In this document: piece after piece, positions 1 to 63,612 of the stretch
How the letters are laid out: the number at the start of each line of letters is the position of its first letter
Position numbering within the stretch: position 1 is the first letter of the stretch
Source: Alentia gelatinosa
Taxonomy: Eukaryota > Annelida > Polychaeta > Phyllodocida > Polynoidae
Direction of reading: 5' to 3'
NCBI GenBank assembly: GCA_950022655.1
Contig: OX465580.1
Coordinates: 127,269,016-127,333,015, forward strand
DNA length: 64,000 bases
The notes under the pieces: generated by a model
What the model was told of the DNA's origin: nothing
Database searches by the model: none
What the model saw: only the letters and a program-made list of their open reading frames with translations
Position numbers and translations under genes: made by a program

Positions 1-74
1 ATTGTAAACCCCATGGAAGAACTGTAAATACTACAGAATACGGAATAAAACATAATTAAAAAAAAAAAATTAAA

Positions 75-79
<5 letters not shown>

Positions 80-139
<60 letters not shown>

Positions 140-157
140 CATACATACATACATACA

Positions 158-190
<33 letters not shown>
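80..190. repeat. AT and TACA microsatellites
   Basis: (AT)n from 80 to about 135 passes directly into (TACA)n to about 188. Confidence 0.97.
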
Positions 191-193
<3 letters not shown>

Positions 194-206
194 GGGGTGT
201 GTCTGT

Positions 207-605
207 ATGTGTAGAGACAATAATCAATGGTTTTGTGGACAGTCGGCCGTAAACCTCGAGAGGTTGACGCGTCGTAAAACACAAGCGCTAGCGAGAATAT
301 TACAACGTCAACCTCAAGTGGTTCACAGAGCCGTCTGTTCATATAACCATTGTTTGTTATATTTATTATCCATCTTTTCAAATAAATTAAACCCAGTAGT
401 TGCCATATTAAAGAATATGATAATAGGGACTATTTCTTTGCTCTATAGCACAAAAGGACAATTTTTCCCGTATACCATGGTTTTGAGGCCGTATACCATG
501 GATTCAAATCTGTATACCACAGTCATGGTATCTGACAGGTTTTATATAATGGGTCGTGGTTTACAGAGTCCCCATACATTCTCAATGGGGACCATGGATA
601 ATAAA
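207..605. repeat. Foldback family X, complete copy
   Basis: First module: inverted repeat from ATGGTTTTGTGGACAG (about 228) to its mirror near 345, with GTTGACGCGT arms around a core of AAGCGCTAGCGAG. Second module (about 380-605): CCGTATACCATGG-type words repeated several times, ending in ATGGATAATAAA. Further copies: 8943-9345, 44820-45236, 49290-49440 (first module only), 58280-58655 (both modules), 24465-24720 with 25068-25130 (interrupted). This is a non-coding MITE-like family. Confidence 0.8.
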
Positions 606-985
606 TGTATATAAACAGCGCACACCCGTCAACATGGTGGGAGTGGCACAGGTGTAATAACAAAGGCATTCTTCGTACCTGGCCGCTAGATACAGAAGAC
701 TCTCCAGGCTAAAGACAGATCCAAGGCCAGGTGTGCTGCCATCAGGTGTGCTACTGGCTGAGAGGTTATATTGGAGGCTGCACCTTGACCCCTGTGTTGA
801 CCACCACCTACACCCCTCCAGTGTGTCAGGTGGTCGGGAGATAATTTTCTTCATCCTGCTCAGGGAATTTTTTATATTTTTTTTAACAGTTTTTTTTTTA
901 AATTCTTTTTTTTTTTAAATTTTCTTTATTGAGCAATGCTCTTTTTTTTATTGATCATCCAATTACAAATTACATGAAGTATCAT

Positions 986-1270
986 TGTTTATCCTACCCC
1001 TAATACAAAACGCCATAGGCTTAACATGGGATTTATTTATGTCACGGGTAGTGACATAAAGTGTTGTTTATGCCACTACTTTCTGATACTGAAAAAATAT
1101 GGAAACGGGGTAGGATAAAATCTAGACGCCACTCGTTTGAGTTTGAGCTTATTTATGCCACTCATTTTGTTAGCTCCGTAATATCACTCGTCTTCGACTC
1201 GTGAAATTATGGAGCCAACAAAATGCGTGGAATAAATAAACTCAGACTCAAACTCGTGACGTCTCTTGAT
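986..1270. repeat. TTATCCTACCCC foldback, subfamily a
   Basis: One end TTTATCCTACCCCTAATAC..CCATAGGCTTAACAT, then a large inverted repeat (GAGTTTGAGCTTATTTATGC and its mirror) centred on the hairpin at 1184-1204. A reverse-oriented copy lies at 32903-33132. Confidence 0.8.
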
Positions 1271-1560
1271 ATTCCTTAGGCAATTATAATATAATTGATA
1301 GACATGTGTGATCTACTAGGATTCAAAACCAATCCTATTTTTGGTGGGCTCCAGTGACAGCTAGGATAGCTATGGTGCTTTCAAAAAAAGGGTCATTAGC
1401 ATTGGTAACAGGTAGGTAAACTAGAAATATGTAATTTTGACATGTAATTTTTCAATACATCGTTTAACGTGCGGCTATAACCTTATATGGTAACAGAAAT
1501 ATATGGTATTTACAATGTTAGAACTAGTGTATCCCTGTGTATATTTTAAGCATGTTGGTA

Positions 1561-1724
1561 GGGGCCATCCATAAAGTACGTACGCAGAATTTCTGAAATT
1601 GTGGACCCCCCACTCCCTCTCGCAATCTTGTATGCAAAAGAACAAAGAGGGAGCATACGCAAAATTTCTGAAATTTTTGACCCCCCACCTCCCCTAAGTG
1701 CGTACGTACTTTATGGATGGCCCC
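1561..1724. repeat. GGGGCCATCCATAAAGTACG MITE
   Basis: About 160 bp with 24-bp terminal inverted repeats beginning GGGGCCATCCATAAAGTACG. Copies at 41628-41794 (about 25 bp from the exon O acceptor) and 44500-44672. This end sequence resembles a type widespread in animal genomes. Confidence 0.85.
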
Positions 1725-2277
1725 ATAGGAGTTGAAGTGGGAGGTGGGAGAAAATAACGTACCCTTTTTAATAGATTAATCTTAGGTCAGTTGGGTTTTC
1801 CTATGTTTCGCATGTTAAAATCTTCATACCGTGGTATAGAAAGTGTCGTTGGGTTCAAAACATTCCACTCTTTTGTATTGTTATACAAGACGATTCAGTT
1901 CTAAATCACATAAGGATGTGATGGGAATGGCTCAGGGCCTATTTGTGGGCACATGAAGATCACCTCCCACAGCACCCGACCTTCTCTCCTTCCTCGCCCG
2001 TCAGGGATCGATCAGAACTGCTGCCTACTGCCGCCTCCTAGCGGCTGAGCGGGCAGCAGACTGCCGGGATCAGTCACACTGTATCACGCGGGGTTTTCAA
2101 GTTTCCGCCGGCCCAACAAGCAAGTGTTATATATCAATATGTAGGGGAAATAGAAGCGATGATAGTTTTTAAATTATTTTTTCAATATCTTAATTGGGTC
2201 CAAAATGATTAAACTTTGAATTTATTTTCTATGAATTTACTCACGCACATTCATAAAAAACAAAAATTAATCTATTT

Positions 2278-2505
2278 TTGTTAGGGTGTTCGTCAGAGGT
2301 GTCTCCGCTTACACGGGGCTTTAGGCCTTTTCGTACCGAAACACATGTCCGCTTATGCGGGGTGACCGCTTACGCGGGGTTAAATGAAGCATCTCATAGA
2401 GGGAAAAATTTCCGTTCCAAGCAAAAGTGTCCGCTGACGCGGGGTGCCGCTGACACGGGGTGTCGCTTACGCGGGGTGTCCGTTAGGCGGGGTTCTACTG
2501 TATAT
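2278..2505. repeat. CCGCTTACGCGGGG tandem/MITE
   Basis: Five or more head-to-tail units of the type TCCGCTTACGCGGGGTG, each a small palindrome, ending GGGTTCTACTGTAT. Related stretches: 7560-7770, 19105-19255, 36435-36535, 51560-51655, 62565-62670. The open frames across them are repeat artefacts. Confidence 0.8.
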
Positions 2506-2744
2506 ATGGCGCTTCACAGGGCCACACTGTGGCGTGGTCCGTAGAAGTATTCCCTCAGTGTACTCTGAGACTATGCCAGGTAAGACGAACAGTTCCTGGA
2601 GGAGTAGCAGCACCCACCCTTACAAGACCTGGGTAAACAGCGGTATACCACGCCTACCTGTACAGCAGGGCTCGGCGCAGCGCGTGGGCGGCACTTGTCA
2701 TCATAGATTGGTCGCCACCCCTGTATCCACTCTGTCACGACTAA

Positions 2745-3230
2745 AGGCTCGTTTCCATTGGCCGATTTCCCATCACCGATCTACAATCAGGTACCACCGA
2801 CCTACGTTTGGCACTGCTGACCCAAAATCAGTGGAAACCAGCCAGCTTGTTGAGGGTGGTTGTGTCCCCTAAGATTCGAGGTCAACTCTCGACTGTATAG
2901 CCCTCCCAAGGCGCTAGAAAATAACATGTAAGGAGGTCAGGGTGAAGGTCGGGGTTTGCTGCGAATGCAGTCATTGGCTACTCGGTCTACTCTATTCCTT
3001 ATATGGACTTAAGGTAATGGGACAACTCCATGCTGGAGGGAATGACTTTTTCTGCTTAGATTATGCAATGTGGCACCACAAACAACTGAGTGAAAGTTTG
3101 GTCACTGAGTGAAATCTACTACCCTTACCGATTTGTCGATATTGACGCACAGTCGAGGGCACCACCGACAGACTTTCTGGGTAACTCAAAAATATCTCCG
3201 CCGTTATCGTCCGCCAATGGAAACAGGCAT
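2745..3230. repeat. GTTTCCATTGGCCGA MITE
   Basis: Terminal inverted repeat GGCTCGTTTCCATTGGCCGA, with the mirror GCCAATGGAAAC near 3213-3225. Better-kept copies at 13146-13441, 28226-28413 and 45758-46040. The interior has weakly palindromic words. Confidence 0.75.
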
Positions 3231-3339
3231 TATTTACTTGCCGTTTACACTAGACGATATACAGACTTCATCCCTGTTTATCCCACCCCTGGTACAAGTT
3301 TAGCCATAGGAATAACATTAGAAAAAAATACTCAACGAT

Positions 3340-3790
3340 CACCCCGGTAAAGTGACAATACTACGCCATGGTCGTGGCGTAGTGAATACGAGATGACGTC
3401 ACAGGCGATTGACCAATCAGCGGCCAGGATTTCAGAGAGATTACAAGACAAGACAAGAAATTTCAACTCCCCTAACTTTGAAAGGGGTGAGATAAATCCA
3501 GAACCGCACTCGAATCGTAAAATAATCAATACTCCACTCGTTTGAAAGTGCCGTAATCGTCACTCGGCTTCGCCTCGATGAAGATTGCCGCCCTTCCAAA
3601 CTCGTGGAGTATTGTGTATTTGTACGATTCTCTATGCAGTTCTATATAAATCCTACCCCTCCACCTACCCCGTACCTCTTTGCCCTGATACAGATTCCTG
3701 GGCCGGTCAGGGAAAGGGTACATATCATATTGCAGTACATCCGGATTTAGTGTTATTATTTATTTATTCAATGTTCATAATCAAAACCTG
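3340..3790. repeat. TTTATCTCACCCC foldback, subfamily g
   Basis: Inverted repeat of AATACTCCACTCGTTTG-type arms around the core hairpin at 3560-3580. Sister copies at 22855-23510 (interrupted by another element), 32478-32905, 35555-35880 (core lost) and 52335-52745. The ends are marked by GGGGTGAGATAA or its complement. Confidence 0.7.
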
Positions 3791-4008
3791 ACCAAGTCTA
3801 ACTAGACGATTATAGGCGGTGATTCTTGAATTTTACAACACCTGACGACTATCAGCTGTCAATGTCTACGAATCGGTACATATAAAAAGTGAAAATACTT
3901 GAGGAAATTCTTGGGTTGATGACAATTGCAGCTAATATTACGTAATCGAGCACCACCTGACGACTATGGTTGTCACTTTTGAGTTGCCTAGTGTTAATGT
4001 CGGGTACT

Positions 4009-4347
4009 GTGGCATTTCCACCTGCCAACTAAAAGCCCATCGGTAATTTTTACACTGTTCAATTGTTGGTCGGTGGTTCTCCTTATGTAAGGTAGATAGC
4101 CATTGACCTGCACTGCAAAGATGCGGTGGACGCTAACCGACTTTTGGTAGTAAAATGCAGAGTATCACTGATTAATTCAATGTGCTTTGAAGTTGGTCAG
4201 TGGTGCCATATTACATAAGGCAGGGGAGAAAAATCGTTGACCATTTCTGTTTCCACCTGACAATTATTGCACTAAATTTTTCGAATAAGCGGTCAGTGGT
4301 GTGAAATGTCATAATCGGTGGTCATTATCGGCAGGTGGAAACACTGC
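4009..4347. repeat. TTTCCACCTGCC inverted-repeat element
   Basis: TTTCCACCTGCC near 4015 and its mirror GGCAGGTGGAAA near 4330 bound about 340 bp. Only this copy is seen. Confidence 0.5.
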
Positions 4348-4639
4348 ATAAGAGGTTGGTATGGTTCAGCCACATACGGTATCTGGGGGTGCACCTCAAA
4401 CCAAGTAATTTTTGTTCTATGTTGGTTCTAAAAGCAGAAATACTTTATGAAATAGTTGTAGCTTAACAGATGATAATGAAACCTACATTTATGTTCAATA
4501 TATTAAGAAAATACACATAAAAGGAAATAAGAAAACGGAAAATTAACCTCGAGATTGTGAAATAACACACTGTCAAAGCAGTACGCAAGATCTGATAGGA
4601 GGGTTAAACTTTGCACCCAACGCCGATACTGGTCCGAAT

Positions 4640-4795
4640 AGAGGGAAACTATGTTCCGGTGGGAATAAGTCAAAGTTACGAGGTAAGGCTTGGAAAAATT
4701 ACAGCCCAATGCGTAGTCACGGGCAGTAATTTTTCCAAGCCTTACCGAGTAACTTTGACTTATTTCCACTGGTACGTGGTTTCCCTATTCCTATA
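4640..4795. repeat. Long hairpin
   Basis: Arms of about 64 bp (GGGAAACTATGTTCCGGTGG with its diverged mirror; AAGGCTTGGAAAAATTAC with an exact mirror) around a short spacer. It has the MITE look but no second copy is seen. Confidence 0.7.
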
Positions 4796-4835
4796 TACCT
4801 TCGATTGTCGGCTAATATCAATAAAAACCGAATGT

Positions 4836-4917
4836 CTCTGAACGTCAACCTTGGCAGTAAACGTCAACCTAGGCAGTAAATGTCAACCTGGGCAGTAACT
4901 TCAACCTGGGCAGTAAA
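4836..4917. repeat. About 21-bp tandem repeat, four units
   Basis: Units of the type AACGTCAACCTNGGCAGTA, slightly shortened in the last copy. Confidence 0.85.
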
Positions 4918-5337
4918 CAAAAGTTATTCCACCCCCAGCAGCGTTAAGTAATCATAGATTGTTCGCTCATAGGTATATAGGAATAGGCCTTACGATTGAC
5001 ATCCACACTGGAATAGAATTTCATCAGGAGGTTAGACAATATCGTGGCAGTGGACCATGTCTCTACCATTGACTCTATGATAGCCCACAATTGAATATCG
5101 ACAGGCTACTATTGGAATCACCAATTGTAGAGCCCCCAATACGATCCAACGTGTTGGATTTTTTAGCCTGGCGTAGCCTATTGTAGCCTATCGGTAGCTA
5201 ATAGTAGCCATGGGGCATGATCCACCAACTGGATCACGACAGAACTCTACGATTCAAGGCCGATTTCGCCATTTTCAATCGTAGCCTATCGAGAGCTCTA
5301 TCGTAGACCATCGGCGTTGGTGTGTGCAAAGCCATAG

Positions 5338-5762
5338 AGGGTGCGTCCACCAACCACGACAAGGCTGCGACAACGGCTTTCCGACAAGGTCCACGACAGC
5401 TCTACGATTGGAAGCCTTGTCGTAGCCTTGTCGTGGTTGGTGGACCACAGTTCCCGACAAGAGGCTACGACAAGGCCAAGACAGGCTGCGACATGAAGCT
5501 TGTCGGGGGCCTGTCGGGGGCCTTCCGACAAGGTTAGGACAAAATCGAACATATTCGATTTTGGAGCCGTGTCGTGGCGTGTCGTGGCGTGTCGCAGAGG
5601 TCTACGACAGAATATTTAGGTGGAGCGTGCACTTCCCGATAGGCTGCGACAAGGGCTCACGACAGCTCCCCTCCTCACGACAAGGCTGCGACAAGGCACC
5701 GATTGGAAATTTCTTGTCGGCGTGTGTCGAAGCCCTGTCGTGGTTGGTGGACGCACCCTCTT
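5338..5762. repeat. CGACAA-word foldback element
   Basis: Terminal inverted repeats GGGTGCGTCCACCAACCACG. The interior is built from reiterated CGACAA/TTGTCG words, with the palindrome ATCGAACATATTCGAT near the middle. Further copies at 15219-15652, 15655-16108 (tandem pair) and 40193-40618; a shorter relative lies at 24845-25025. Open frames inside are artefacts of the repeated words. Confidence 0.85.
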
Positions 5763-5827
5763 ATAGACACTTCCTGGTAGTGTGTCAAGGCAGCTGCGGA
5801 TTTAACCCCACCCACCAGAGCTATATA

Positions 5828-6345
5828 GAGTGGGATTCACACGATGGCATTCATGTACCTCGCAGGGTGTTTTCTGAGACAAATCCTGCCGAGATTCTTA
5901 AAAGGAAACCCACGAGATGTCCGTACTCCCCCGAGTTTGACTGCAGAGTAATTCACGAAGCGAAGCTGAGTGAATTACTCTGTGGTCAAACGAGGTTGAG
6001 TGCAGACCAAGTTATTTTCATCGAGTGGGTTTCTGATTTTATCTCACCCCATATAACATTATTCATTGATGAAATGAATCACCAAATTAGCCATTGAGTA
6101 TTGGGTACACGAACCTCACGGCCATGGAGTACGAGTTCCTAATGTTAAACCTATGGAGAAAAATACCGTGATGAGATAATGTACTCGAACACAATTCCTT
6201 CTTCTAAATTGTAGAGTTCCGTTTCCCTGAGACATTTTCCCCCTGCAATTGTTGGCGACATTCTTACCCCTAAAAAGGAGCAGAATCTCATGAGATATTG
6301 AACCCTATGAGGTACATGAATCCCACCGTGTGAATTCCACTTCAC
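5828..6345. repeat. GAGTGGGATTCACAC element carrying a nested foldback
   Basis: Ends GAGTGGGATTCACACG (5828) and mirror GAATCCCACCGTGTGAATTC (6318-6337). A second copy is at 33758-34290. Within it, 5925-6178 is a subfamily-h type foldback with the core hairpin at 5953-5973. Confidence 0.65.
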
Positions 6346-6559
6346 GTTGTGTGGCTGTGGTAGCCAGTGTAGGGTAGCACACTGCTACCGTTGCCGCTCC
6401 ATGGTGGCGCTAGTGGTGACCATACTCCCTATTAAAGCAGTCTGGAGGTTTACACTGGAGGCGCAGGTAGAGCCGTGGAGTAGTACCGCGTACGTCCCCG
6501 GCTTACTGCATCTTAACCCAGACCCAGGAGCGTACACACACCTCTCTCTCAGTGGATCC

Positions 6560-6600
6560 CGGGATCTTATAAATACGGAGCTCCGAATCTCTCACTGGTG
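6560..6600 (+). promoter_or_regulatory. TATA-like core promoter candidate
   Basis: CTTATAAATA at 6566-6575 lies in a stretch more GC-rich and less repetitive than its surroundings. It is about 320 bp before the proposed start codon of the CUB-LDLa gene. Three short upstream ORFs (ATGs near 6791, 6819 and 6857) would lie in the 5' leader. This is inferred from position only. Confidence 0.3.
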
Positions 6601-6895
6601 CCATCGTTGTCTTGCAGCGCTGCTGACTTCATAGGACATTGCTGTGCGAAGGAGCTGTTCCCGCAGTGAACACGACACGCCCCATAAGGTGCACTGCAGA
6701 CCACACAGAGAGCAGTGTCCCTCAGAAGCACAGCGGTGGAGGTGGCTTGTTGGGGATCAACGTGTGAACGGTGGGGATTTTCAAAGCGTCCATGTGCTGG
6801 AAATCATTGCAATTACATGGCTAAGACCCCAGCCCTACCGAGCACGGCCTGACCACATGCGGCAGCGGCTTTGCTGGGACTAGACGAAAGTGATT

Positions 6896-37887
<30,992 letters not shown>

Positions 37888-38090
37888 CCCAAAGGACTGA
37901 TTCACACGCATGGGGAATTTGGGTGTTATGTTCCCAGGAAACGTCTTCCATAAGAGTTTAGATTTCTGTGATAATGGATTACCCTAGCGACTATATCATA
38001 TGTAAAGTGGTTTCTCGTATTATGACTTTGACAGTGCTTACTAAATTTCCTTGGTGAGTTCTATCAGTGTGAAGATTATTTATACTGGGA

Positions 38091-38580
38091 AATAAAATTG
38101 ATCAGTTCCAAGAAAATTTACAAAACATTCAGAAAAAGGTATCAAGTATACGGGAATGAAATATGTACATAACTGAAATGCATTTGGGTTCTACACTAGT
38201 GGCATTTATTTGGAAGAAAACTGTGCCTTACCAACTTATTCTGTAAATAGCTCCCCCCCCCCCCCCCGGTTTTATTGTATGTATTAACCTGACTGAATAT
38301 TACGATATAGAGTGTTTCATGCCTACATCGATTTGATTTTTGAAATATTTTAGGCCTATAAAAGAATGTAAGTAATGTAAATTATGCAATGACATGGGCT
38401 TTATTCTATTCTCCTCAGCCAGGAATCTACCAGAGGCAATGAATGTGAAAGTATAAGTGGATGAACGAATAAGAGGTATTGCTCAGAATAATCAGGTTTA
38501 CTTTGTCTTGCTAGTGATAAAGTGTATATATATATGCAATTGATGAAAACAATTATCTGTGATCTTGTAAAGTAAATAAA
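38091..38580 (+). promoter_or_regulatory. 3' untranslated region with two poly(A) signals
   Basis: AATAAA occurs at 38091-38096 and again at 38575-38580, about 200 and 690 bases after the CUB-LDLa stop codon. The stretch between is AT-rich and mostly free of the palindromic repeats. It holds a C-tract near 38253-38268. Either signal could end the transcript. Confidence 0.5.
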
Positions 38581-38639
38581 ACCAAACGTGATGTTTTCAA
38601 AGTATCTTTTGTTCATTTGTAATTTTGTTTACATGGTAT

Positions 38640-40140
38640 ATACTTTAATATTTCGTTAGTTTCCATCTTGCCTGGCCAGTAATGGAACTAGAATGAACGT
38701 TTAGAAGTCCTAGCAAAGCTGTCGCTACCCAGTAGGATCCTTAAGGGAAGTTTTACGTCCCAAGTCCATATCCTCATGCATGGAGTAGTCCCTCTGCCTT
38801 CACTGCCATATAAGGAATATAGTAGACCCAGCAGCCAATGACTGCATTCAGAGCAAACCACGACCGTCACCCTGACCTCCTTACATAGTGATAACAGTGC
38901 CTTGGGATGATTCTACAGTCTATTATTGACCTGAATCTAGTGGGCCAAGCCACCCTCGCATGCTTGGCAGGGTGCGAATTAGATTTCTAAGATTAGCCAC
39001 ACTGCCTTGACTACACACAATATAACATTTAAAGTACATGTTTACATTACCAACAATTTATATGCATATAATGATCAACTTTTAAAAGTACGACTTCGAA
39101 GATATAACGAGAATGATTTCTTTATTCACTATTCACCCTCGGTACATAAAAGGCATATCCTATAATACTCAGTTGTGCCACCTGATGATTTTCAAATGAT
39201 AGCAATTATCAATTAAAACCAGTTTCTTTAACTTACTCTAATGCCAAATGGGTAAAGTACAATTGTATAACATATCATTGAGTTTGACCAACCCGAACAG
39301 GTACATTAGGCCAATTTACATTTGACTGATTTACATAGGAACTCTACAGTAAAATATAGTTTTCCTCAATTCATTGAAAAAAGGACGATGACCTATGGTT
39401 ATTAAATGTTTAGTACTATGCATTTCCTATAATCTGTGAAAGTTTTAAGAAACTGACATGGGATTTACTATGTGAAAACCAACTTTTTAGAATTCCTGTA
39501 TATTCTTTTATAATATTACCATGATATTCATCTCTAAATCAAAAAGCAGCACGGCGAACCTCGATTTTTAAGTTAGATATGTGTCCTGCAACAGTAGGAG
39601 ATCATCATATACATATTTATCAGGATCTTAAAGGGACATTATGTTGCTGCATTCCTCTGACTGCATTTTATGGTATGGACATCGACGTTATAATATTTGT
39701 GTATCCGTTCCCATATTGTATGATCATGATATGGTAATGTCACATGATGATACTGAGCAAATGACTAGTAAACTATATGTATATGGAAAATATTTTTTTT
39801 GCTAACATGCAATTACTCTGAGATTCCTGACCATGTTTCATCATTAGAATAATTGCTTATAACTATGCCTTTTATTTGAAATAATGCCTGAGAGAATAAT
39901 AGTACCCCTGTGAGCAACTCCTAGGATACTTTTGCAATTGAGAATCACCGTCTTTCAGATAAATGTGTGTAAAACTGTGAATCTTAGGGATTCATGAAAG
40001 GTCTTCAATTATGTAACCTATATCTCATACTGTTACTTTATCCGAAATGCAAGTCAGAATTATGCTAGGTTTACACTATGTTCCCAGCATCTCCTTGTGG
40101 CCCTGGAAGCCCCATTTCACTAAGAAGTAGTGCACCGCCG
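38640..40140. other. Intergenic space between the converging genes
   Basis: Apart from the AAAGGCATATC element copy (39149-39650) I see no gene or known repeat. The short stretch 38690-38880 is less AT-rich but has no convincing exon. Confidence 0.5.
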
Positions 40141-40192
40141 GCTCAACTCTCCCAGTGCTGCTCCATTGAATCGGCGCAATGGAACAGGGTTG

Positions 40193-40618
40193 GAGGGTGC
40201 GTCCACCAACCACGACAAGGCTGCGACACGCGCCGACAAGAAAGTTCCTATCGGCTCCTTGTCGCAGCCTTGTCGTGAGGAGGGGAGCTGTCATGAGCCC
40301 TTGTCGTAGCCTGTCGGGAAGTGCACGCTCCACCTAAATATTCTATCGTAGACCACTGCGACACGCCACAACACGCCACGACACGGCTCCAAAATCGAAC
40401 ATGTTCGATTTTGTCGTAACCTTGTCGGAAGCCCCCCGACAGGCGCCTGACAAGGTTCATGTCGCAGCCTGTCGTGGCCTTGTCGTAGCCTCTTGTCGGG
40501 AACTGTGGTCCACCAACCATGACAAGGCTACGACAAGGCTTCCTATCGTAGAGCTGTCGTGGACCTTGTCGGAAAGCCGTTGTCGCAGCCTTGTCGTGGT
40601 TGGTGGACGCACCCTCTT
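40193..40618. repeat. CGACAA-word foldback element downstream of the ABCC gene
   Basis: Ends GGGTGCGTCCACCAACCACG and mirror. The interior is collinear with 5338-5762 but in the opposite orientation. It lies just outside the ABCC 3' end. Confidence 0.85.
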
Positions 40619-40653
40619 ATCCTGATCCTGGATCCTCCACGGTGCTCCTCTAA

Positions 40654-41447
40654 AGACCAACGCACACTTGGCGACTTTTTTCCTTGCGATATGCTTGAGA
40701 CTTTTTAGGAAAAATATCGCAAGGGGGGTGCAATAAACACAGCAGGGGTCGGGAAAAGTCGCCGACAAATTCTGTTCAGGCGTCGGTCACCCCAGCAGGA
40801 GGTTACCCGAAAATCTCAAGGCCTATGCATGCACACTTTGAGACTTTCCCTGAGACTTTCCTTGAGACTTTCCCTTTCCGAAAGTCTCAACAATGGATAA
40901 CTGACTTATGGTAGCTACAAAATAGATGCGGCACTTATGGTTTTTTTTAACCTTTATTTATACCTATATATTCTAACTCAATATCACGTATGATATTGAA
41001 TTATACTAAAAAGAATATTTGTATTCAAAAATATATTTTCCAGGGTTTTCCAGGTTTTTCCAGTCTCTCTGTGAGAATTCCAGGCTTTTTCCAGGCCTGG
41101 AAGACCCCAAAGCATAATTCCAGGACCCGAGACCCGGGCCAACGGCCCGCCCAGCGGGAGGTGGCAACCAAAAGTCAAAAGTCTCAAGCGAAAAAATATA
41201 ACATGTTATATTAGAAAGTCTCAAGGAAAGTCTCAAGGAGAAGTCGGCGACAAACCCCAAATCAGCGGGGGGGGGGGGGGGGGGAGGGGGGGGAAGGGGG
41301 TGAAAAGGGGGTGCATAATTGCCTCTGCGATATCGCAAGGAAACCATGGCACACATAGCGATATTGTACCGTAAAAAAGTCTCAAGGTGAGTTTTACGGC
41401 GACTTTTCCGCTAAAAACGGGAAAAGTCGTCTAGTGTGCGTTGGTCT
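40654..41447. mobile_element. About 800-bp inverted-repeat element in the ABCC 3' end
   Basis: Terminal inverted repeats AGACCAACGCACACT, flanked by TAA on both sides (40651-40653 and 41448-41450), as for PIF/Harbinger-type TWA insertions. It contains repeated AAAGTCTCAAGG words, a CCAGG-rich stretch (41039-41105) and a long G-tract (41269-41284). It ends 42 bp beyond the ABCC stop codon, so it is probably transcribed as 3' UTR. No transposase frame is seen. Confidence 0.75.
40953..40958 (-). promoter_or_regulatory. Candidate poly(A) signal for the ABCC transcript
   Basis: AATAAA on the minus strand (TTTATT on plus), about 540 bases beyond the ABCC stop codon. It is the first such signal downstream and lies inside the inserted element at 40654-41447, so the transposon may supply the 3' end. 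Position-based inference only. Confidence 0.3.
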
Positions 41448-41491
41448 TAACGCAGCACCTGGACCGCCGGGGACATGGTGTAAATGCAGCA

Positions 41492-62386
<20,895 letters not shown>

Positions 62387-62929
62387 CTAAATAACACAAA
62401 AATAGAAATATGATACTCTTTTTTAATTGTACTGTATAAGAGTACATACATCGGTCTCTGCATTGCAATTATTCTGATCAACGGTTCCATCATCAAGCAG
62501 GTTCCGTTGGTAACAAGTTACAGGTTATAGGTAGTGATATGAGCGAATGAGATTAATAACATACAGTAAACCCCCGCTTAAAGGGACACCCTCCGTTCGG
62601 AGCAAATTGTCCCCTTAAGCGGGGTTTCCCCTTAAGTGGGGTGTCCCAGAAGCGGGGTTTTACTGTATGTGGGTATATGTGAAAAGAACACGTACTTAGT
62701 TGGCAAGGAGGTTAGATTGAGCAACCTTACATAGTTGACACTGCACAAACTTTTCATAAAACTTCAACTTTATATATTTCTTGTAACTATATAAATGTGG
62801 TATTACATTCTATAATGTCCCCAAACGTTTATACAATTGATAGTCTTAATATATAAAAGGAAGAAGGAACATATAGTTTCACACATGAAAATGACTAAAT
62901 GAATAAGACAATGTGCGCTTTATCAGAAC

Positions 62930-63612
62930 CCGGAGCATACAACATATCTGTATGCTCTTGGAATGTCCCTACACACTCCCTACGTTTTTTTCTATGGACA
63001 CTTTGTATTAGGTGGATATACCTATATGTTCTGTGTATGATGATACACACTCCATATGTATTTTCTATGGACACTTTGCATTCGGTGGATATCTCTATAT
63101 ACGCTGGGTATGTAGATTCACACTCTCTATGTGTTTTCTATGGACATGTTCTATTAGGTGGATATATCTATATACACTGAGTATAGTGATACACATTCCA
63201 TTTATGTATTCTATGGACACTTTGTACTAGGTGGATATATCTATATACACTGAGTATAGTGATACACATTCCATTTATGTATTCTATGGACACTTTGTAC
63301 TAGGTGGATGTATCTATATACACTGAGTATAGTGATACACACTCCCTATGTGTGTTTTCTATGGACACTTTGTATTAGATGGATATATCTGTATGCTCTG
63401 GGTATAGTGATACACACTCCCTTTATGTTTTCTATGGGCAGTTTGTATTAGGTGGATATATCTGTATGCTCCGGGTATGGTGATACACACTCCCTATGTG
63501 TTCTCTATGGACACCTCGTGTAAGGTGGATATATCTATATACACTGGGTATGGTGATACACACTCCCTGTGTGTTTTCTATGGACACTTTCTATTAGGTG
63601 GATATATCTATA
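62930..63612. repeat. About 73-bp minisatellite, roughly nine units
   Basis: GGTGGATATATCTATATACA recurs at about 63011, 63083, 63157, 63230, 63303, 63377, 63450, 63524 and 63597. Each unit also holds TGATACACACTCCCTATGTG and TTTTCTATGGACACTTTGTA. These words are the tail module of foldback family Y, and a reversed Y copy begins right after the array (63610). Confidence 0.92.

Noticed and set aside
5561..6097. 178-aa plus-strand open frame
   Set aside because: Composite of a CGACAA-word element and a GAGTGGGATTC element; no domain and no splice context.
62930..63612. Regularly spaced repeats as a CRISPR-like array
   Set aside because: The units are similar along their whole 73 bp with no unique spacers, and the DNA is animal; it is a minisatellite.
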